DNA of 64,000 bases from Pycnopodia helianthoides (Eukaryota; Echinodermata; Asteroidea; Forcipulatida; Asteriidae), in NCBI GenBank assembly GCA_032158295.1, contig CM063251.1, forward strand, positions 13,157,757 through 13,221,756. Direction: 5' to 3'. Positions 57,601 to 64,000 of this stretch are shown here, one piece after another. Made by a program: the position numbers and the translations under genes. How positions within the stretch are numbered: position 1 is the first letter of the stretch; the number at the start of each line of letters is the position of its first letter. The notes under the pieces are model-generated. The model saw only the letters and a program-made list of their open reading frames with translations. It was not told where the DNA came from and searched no databases.

Positions 57601-59242
57601 AATGAGGAACATGTGAAAAAAAATACCCCATGCAGTAGCAGACCTGAAATAGTACATTAGTGATGATGGGGGAAAATGACATAGCCTATCACCATGGAAA
57701 TAACATAATGGGAACAAAGGGATTAATTGCGTCGTTGCAATGGTCGTAACTCTATTGTGCGACAAATTTGTATCTCGCGCGAAAGCACTCTGTGCAACGT
57801 TAGAATATCTCGGCGTCAGTTGACTTTGAGAGTACATCTGGGTTATTTTTAAGCGAGTGAATGACCTTTTGTCATCTTTAAAGTCACGTTTCATGTAAAC
57901 TCTGTTTTTTTTTTTTTGGTATGACCTCATTGCACCTACACACGTAAAGAAGAAGGGGGAAAAAAAAAATCAAAATTAAGAGGTTTTTTGTAATCAGCAC
58001 TTTTAGAGTACGGTAAACTACTTGGTGGGTATCTGGATGTAGTTGGTGAAAAACACTAAGTTATACCTGAGCTGTGGCGGAGAGTGTTATCATAAGTTGC
58101 TGTGCATAAGGAGTCAGTGGTCAAAGTGCCATAGAATAACCCTACAGCAAACCCTGCTTTGACGCCAAATCAACAAATTTGGTCGGCAATCATTTTTGGT
58201 GCACTATTCCAAACAATCTAACCCATTGAGATAAACCAGACCTTAACGTCTCTTTTGAACTCCCCCCCCCCCACCTCTTTTCCTTGGTCACTGTGTAGCC
58301 GACTGTAATCCCATTTTAGTATCAGTTACCGTTCCTTTTTAGAATGCGCCCATTGTGTAATGTCACAAACCCAGCAGGGGTCATCAGTTCAATGCCTCTG
58401 TCAAATATAAACCGACCCCCCTGTGTATGTAAATACCCCTCATCAAAAGGCCAATAATTTACTTCACCTGTTGGGCGTACACAACTTTTGAGTACAATTT
58501 ACACCAATTTCACACTCTGCGTGAGCTGCAAAGACTGGATTGTTGTGATGATTATTAACCAGTGACCCACTTGACTCGAGTTGTCAAGTTCAACCCCTGA
58601 TGAGGATTTATTGCCAGTTGATCGCAATTTGATATGGGGGGGAGATCAGAAATCACATAATGAACGGTCAAAAGTAAATGTGTCACACTGTACACTCAGG
58701 TTTGGCTCTCTATTTTTGATGAATTGTGAAGGATACACATTGCATGGATAAAACTGAGGTATTTGAGGTTTGGGAATTGAGTTTTGGGCTTCAACCCAGA
58801 TGGCTCAAAATACCTAATTGAAAAATGCCTGTGTGTTGTGGATTGAGAAAAAGATGAATGGAGGGGGGTGGCAGGCTAGGAATCCTTCCGAATGGTTTTA
58901 TTATTCACAATGCGAACAAGGACTACTCAAAGTTTAAAAGTGACAATTCAAAGGCCTAAGCTTAAAGATGAGAAGCAGTTTTGGTTTCACTTTTGTACTT
59001 TTATACTTTAAAGGTGACATCTTCGGTTCAGTTTCTCTGAACATTATAGCCACGCATTAAACTTCCACCTTGAGGATCTGTCTGTGGCTGAAAATGTTGA
59101 AGTCCAAAAGCTGATGAAAAATGCCTTTGTGTTGTGGTTGTGGCGGATGAGACTTAAAAAGCTGAGAGCTGCTGAATGAGTTTGGCGCACGTAGGATATC
59201 ATTCGCACACAGCCCATCATTTGGTGCTGGATAGAGAGAATT
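54601..59242. other. unassigned non-coding DNA, 4.6 kb
   Basis: A-rich runs near 54830-54850 and 55565, a long T run at 55832-55853 and a C run near 58261. Minus-strand frames of 117 and 122 codons (57194-57547, 57562-57930) lie end to end but show no recognisable domain. No repeat family identified. Confidence 0.3.
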
Positions 59243-59542
59243 CAGGTTAGCTCAGCGGTTTCTTCCCTTACCTCTCACCTCTGCGACTCCGGTTTGAATT
59301 TCCAACCGGACCGGAGCCTTGCACGTGGATTGGGTTTTCAGCCCCAACCTGATTGTGTGGATTTTCCGTATTTTGAGTTTTCCTCCATCTTGAGACTGAC
59401 AATTCGTCATCATCTTCTCTATACAAGTATCTTCAGGCCTGCTGGTCAGATTGTTTTGAGGGTCTCTTGGTTTCATTACCAGAAAGATATAACATTAATA
59501 TTTGTATTATATTAATAGTAATAATAATAATAATAATAATAA
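59243..59542 (+). repeat. tRNA-derived SINE-like element with TAA microsatellite tail
   Basis: A box CAGGTTAGCTCAGCGG and a weakened B box GGTTTGAATTTCC begin an element that matches 35281-35545 to its end (TTGGTTTCATTACCAGAAAGATA). The 3' end leads into (TAA)n at 59512-59542. Confidence 0.75.
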
Positions 59543-62500
59543 GAGCAGGTCACAGGTTATAATTTTGATACACCAAATTGTTCATGGTAACCTCGACGAG
59601 ACGGCATCTTTAAGATGTTAAAAGCATCCCACAGCTCAGGACACATTTTCCTCAATCCAGTCCACTCAATTATACTTTCTAATCATATTTCCACACAAGA
59701 TGCATTAAGTTATATTTTCCATGACCTTGAAAGAAGGGGGAAAAAAAGGGAAACCTACTTGAGATTTTTCCTTTTTCTTTGATTTCGTCCTAATGCAAGA
59801 AAACGAGACAGGCCCCATGTGTTCTTTTGAATCATTCTCCTCAGACATGTTGCCCCGGGCGAGCCATCTCCCGAGAGCTCCAACTAAAATTCCTCTAGGA
59901 TCATGTAGACGCTGTCAAGAGAGTAGGCTACATTACCGGAGAGATACTCTCAAGATTTTTTTTTTTTTTTTTAACGGCCATTGATTTTGATTTTATGGAA
60001 ATTCATATTTTGACGTGAGGAATGGATATGTGGCATAAATTTGTATAATTCAATCAGGATGTATCACGTTGCTAACGGAGATGGTCACTGGACAGATGGC
60101 ATCATAATAAGCAATTGCGGTATCCATTTTTGAAATGGCGGAAATATCACCCGCAGGTATACTCGCTTTACAATTAAAATACCTAATTGAGAAAAGGTAT
60201 TCACGAGTGGTTAGTGCACGTGTTTCTGTTTGAGCATTTTGTGATATTTTTTTAAGGTAGCTATGTGAGTTTTGCAATATTCTAAAATTTTCGCTGAATT
60301 TCTCATGAGAGGTGCTACATGGTAAACTGTTTTTGAAATATTCTTACAATGATCAAGACACTAGGCTGAGTGTTGGGTTTGAATACTTTCAATACCCTCC
60401 CCTCCCCTTCTCCCCCCCCCCCCATTCCCCCCCCCCCATGAAATGACCTTTATCCACTGTTGAATGTTACCAATACGCATTGAATGATCTAAATATGTAC
60501 ACATCACTATAACATGTGCTGTCTTATTATGCAGTTGCTGTGTGTGACTTATGAAAACATATCCAATGCACTGTGATTGCATCCCGCAGTACGTGTATGC
60601 TACACCAGTCATATTTCTATGAAATTTTTGCATATATCTGTTCATGCCTGCATTTTGTACACGCTCCGAGGTCAGTTTTCCCAGACCCAAACGTAGACAT
60701 TTCTTGCAGTGGTCAGTGATCATCATTTATTCATCTTGCTTCTCCAGTTTGTTGTAATGGTGAACCTCTAATTACCATGGAAACCCGCTCTAAAGAGAGT
60801 GGCCACGCTGTGTGGTCCTGATGAAGTCATTCTGTTGCTGTTCTATTGATAAATTCTCGGGTTTCTTGTTGTACTGAAAGCAGAGGAAACCAAGGAAGGC
60901 CTGAGAAAACGAGTCTAGTATTGCCAGTGAATATCAACGGACACAGTAGACTTCGTATATATATTGCTACATATATTGCCTCTTTCTCCTCATTAGCAAA
61001 CACTGGACTGCTAAGTGTGTGTTGACCGAGTGTTTTATCACCATATCATGCACATACACTCTTAACCCGAGTGCAAATATAAGCGGACTGGTTTACAAGG
61101 ATATAACCGGTGACCACTATGTTTGTCATAAAGATCAGCACAGAGGTTTGCACATGGTTAGTCCATCCCCTGCCCTATGCAGACATTTAATATTGCAGTT
61201 GCAGTCGGGAATATTCTGTTTCAGTTGGTATCCGGGAGAGTCCCATTTAGTATGGCTGGAGCCAGGGTTTGGGAACAGTCCCCGACCAAACCGGGCCATG
61301 TCAACACAGTAAGGTAACACTATAGACAAACTGTAGACACATGGGTTTAGTTTAATCAGCCATCACCCTGAACTTACATGTATACAACCTCTGGGAACCT
61401 CGCCTTTTGATTGAACTTAAGGATGTTTTTCTTTTTTTGCTCTGTCTGATCCAATTGCCAGTACAGCTGATGCAGTCGCCCGATATTTGGTTGGACAGCT
61501 TTGATCTTTCACCGCGGCTATTTCGTAGATTGATTTCTTCCTGGCCGATCCTCCGCAAAAAAAGTGTGTGGCACATTGTGTGGCCTCATATTTACCTTCT
61601 TCACATATCCTTGGAACAAACTGAGACCCAAAGGGTGGGCTAATAGACTAGCTTAGAATAGACTGTCCCCCTTAAATTCTGAGGAACGGTGGTACATGTA
61701 ACCGGGTGTATGGGACCTGACAGTGACATTGATTATGAAAGAGGATCTGTGAAATATGCTTCAGCGATAATAAAATCAATTTTTGTTTGTTGTGAGTCTT
61801 ATCTTTAAAGTACCTTTCTGTATTGTTTGTATTACGGTGTGTGAACAAAATTCTGAGCTTGTCCAATGTTGTTGTTACATGTGTAGGCACATGTCTAAGA
61901 GGGTCCTCCGAAGACATTATTCAAAATTACACCATTAAGTAAACAGACATGAGATTTCTCTGAAATTTTCTTGAATTCGTGATTTTCTGAAAACCTCCTT
62001 GAGCCTTCGAGTTTTTCTTGCAAGAAGTGAAAGCAGTCACCAGAGGGGGAAAGAAAACAGTCCACATTGTGTCCAAACCTGTAGCTGTGTATTTCTGGCG
62101 ATGCACAGTGTCTGTAAACCTCCTGCATTGTGAACATCTGGGAGGCTCCGGGTCCAGATTAAGTGGGAACGAACCCAAAGTAATTTTCCAGGAATTTCTC
62201 ACATTCCTCAAATCTCATCCCTGCAGTAAATTCAATATTGAGAGTTTAACGTCGGGGAATAACAGCATCGAATAATGAACTCAAGTCTGAATTTTGTGAA
62301 GAAAATATGAATTGTTGCCATTATGGATAATGACCCCCTGTCAGTAGTAGATAGGTTAGTATACCTATATAGGCCCAAACCATCAGTGCAAAGTGAATCT
62401 TGAGATTGTTTCGGTCATCTGCACAAGGACTTGTGAAAACCCTTTAACCAATCAAGACAAATTATCGGGGGGGGGGGGGGGGGGGGGAGTGCCAACGTAT

Positions 62501-64000
62501 TTACCCAAGGCTGGCCATAGGTTAATATGACTGGTCTATGGTTACCCCTCAAACACTCCTAACCCTAAACCATGGAGCATGCTTAAACCAATAAATCCTG
62601 GTCTAAACTTATAACTGGCTATGACAGACATGAATTACCCGTAAGGAGACCATAATCAAGTTAGACTTTAGTTTCACATCCTCTCTCCCTTTTGGAGGAC
62701 CCCCCTCCTTCTTTTCCTAGTTATGACTAGTTGTAGTAATGGAGATTCCCACTTATCCCTGTGGGAACGTCCTAATGGAGTCGTAAAGGGCACCGGGACT
62801 GAAACGCAGGCCAATTTACATCAAAGAAGTGTTTGGTTTTGGTCTGTTAGTTTATACCCAGTGATAAATTTGTAGGGTTGCCAGGCTACTTATGTTTGGG
62901 TTATTCTGTTTCAGTTATGTGTACAGACGGACGGGGTGCTCAGAGTAGGCAAACTTTCCTACTTTGAAGTGAACTTTAGCATTAGCTTTTAACGGGGATG
63001 GAAATTCACTGGCAGTCAGCAGAAAAAAAACTGTTAAAAATTGCTCTTCTTCAGTCTTCATTCATTTAAAGTGAAGTAAATGAAAACCTGACATGTTTGT
63101 CTACAGCACTAAGTTCAAACTTACTCAATTCAATTCAAATGTAGAATTGATTTAACACTTCAAAAAACACTTTATAAAGAAATTTGTGAAAGGTTACATA
63201 GTTAATAGTTAACAAGTGTAATAGAGACAAAAAATGAACAATATGATGGAAGTTTGGGTTTGTGGCTGCACTGATTGTGGGATACACAGCAACAATTGTT
63301 TCTCCATTGACTCGTATCCAAGCAATATATACATTTCCTTTTTCAGTTCCAAAAAAGAAATGAACCCTGAATCCGTGATACAAGACTTGAAACCGTTGTT
63401 ATGAGACACATGAGACCTAAGATTGTGTACTTGCTGCTCACTATTATATGTAATAATCGTCCCAAGGCTCCTTGTGTATTATTTCAAGTGGGTGTGATTA
63501 CCTACAGTTCAACAACCATAATCCAATTTGAACACTTATTAAACCAGTAAAGTTTATCCATCTAATCGTGTTAGGGCGATATTAGCTGATTGTCTAATCC
63601 AGTTTTGGTATAACTAATCCGTTTAACTTGCACATGTAATCCTGTTTATGTTGGGCTGGGGTGCCCCATTACCCCCTGATTGATACAGCCTTTGATTTAT
63701 TGGTCCTTGTTGATCAACCCTGGTGGGACAATCAGAGAATGATTTTCTGCAAACCCGTCAACGGCTTTCCTCCGAAGCCAACCCTCCATAATCCGAACTT
63801 GGGAGTGGATGTTCATCAAGGGAAAATTGAGTTACCGCTGCGATTAAAAAGGGATGGGAAAATAAACCTGCGAGGGAGGGCTTGGATTTGATTTGTTGCT
63901 TGAGATTGGTTTTGCTCAAGGATGAGTCGGGGGGTCTGACCTGGAGGACAATTGGTAGCGGCAGTTAGGAGGAGTCAAGATCGAGAAGAAGACGTTGAAC
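59543..64000. other. unassigned non-coding DNA, 4.5 kb
   Basis: T run at 59957-59972, C runs at 60412-60438 and a 21-G run at 62467-62487. Frames of 78-121 codons occur on both strands (60361-60726, 61019-61312, 61407-61643) without recognisable domains or splice-bounded exons. The last 350 bases (63650-63890) are less AT-rich, with a 76-codon plus frame, also unrecognised. Confidence 0.3.

Noticed and set aside
57194..57930. Two adjacent minus-strand frames (117 and 122 codons) as exons of one gene
   Set aside because: They lie end to end with stops between them, no acceptor/donor pairs and no recognisable domain.
1..64000. Bacterial-type systems (CRISPR, operons, prophage, toxin-antitoxin)
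   Set aside because: Composition, splice signals, SINE- and MITE-type repeats and the absence of long frames all indicate animal nuclear DNA.

Overview
This is eukaryotic, almost entirely non-coding nuclear DNA, most likely from an echinoderm and probably a sea star. The assignment rests on the repeats, not on a protein. The window carries many short TTAA-flanked elements whose inner segment (TTTGAGCTCAATTGGTCATC and close variants) and ends (TTAAAGGCAGTGG..., TTAAAGGTATTGTACAC...) I recognise from memory as abundant in echinoderm genomes. It also has elements ending in GGCCCAATTTCATAGAGC and several tRNA-derived SINE-like repeats. I see no prokaryotic gene organisation, no rRNA, no CRISPR and no intact transposase or reverse transcriptase. 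The open frames are short (longest 186 codons), on both strands and in all phases. Apart from one exon they look like chance or sit inside repeats.

Layout. 0.2-18 kb is repeat-rich upstream DNA: a hAT-like MITE with target duplication (0.2 kb), a decayed tandem array (0.7-2.2 kb), TTAA elements (3.0, 4.3, 9.0, 16.2, 16.7 kb), a 62-bp-arm hairpin (3.9 kb), a cluster of tRNA-Lys-like modules (12.4-13.2 kb), a 520-bp element with terminal and internal copies of one 16-21-bp motif (13.6-14.1 kb) and a CRE-bearing MITE (15.6 kb). 18.35-18.7 kb is a CpG-richer stretch with inverted CCAAT boxes and a GC box that looks like a promoter. 19.03-19.33 kb holds the only convincing coding sequence: a proline-rich reading frame with a basic RKRLK cluster and an acidic end, closing on a consensus splice donor (GAG|GTAAGT). 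I read it as the 5' coding exon of a plus-strand gene for a probable nuclear protein that I cannot name.

19.34-64 kb shows no second convincing exon and is most simply the first part of a very long intron, or intron plus intergenic DNA. It contains further TTAA elements (27.0, 37.6, 42.9, 44.5 kb), SINE-like copies (35.3, 39.9, 46.9, 59.2 kb), GGGCCC-ended elements (28.7, 34.5, 39.5, 47.7 kb), local tandem duplications (32.8, 43.8, 54.3 kb) and microsatellites. Some repeat-free stretches (23.4-24.4, 48.2-49.3 kb) could be conserved regulatory DNA, but that needs comparison with another species.

The best leads are a network of TTAA elements with different ends but a shared core, a hairpin inside one family whose stem changes sequence while staying paired, the 3.9-kb hairpin, the 13.6-kb element and the tRNA-like composite repeat. 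All alignments were made by eye; boundaries are good to a few bases where terminal repeats are visible and to tens of bases elsewhere.
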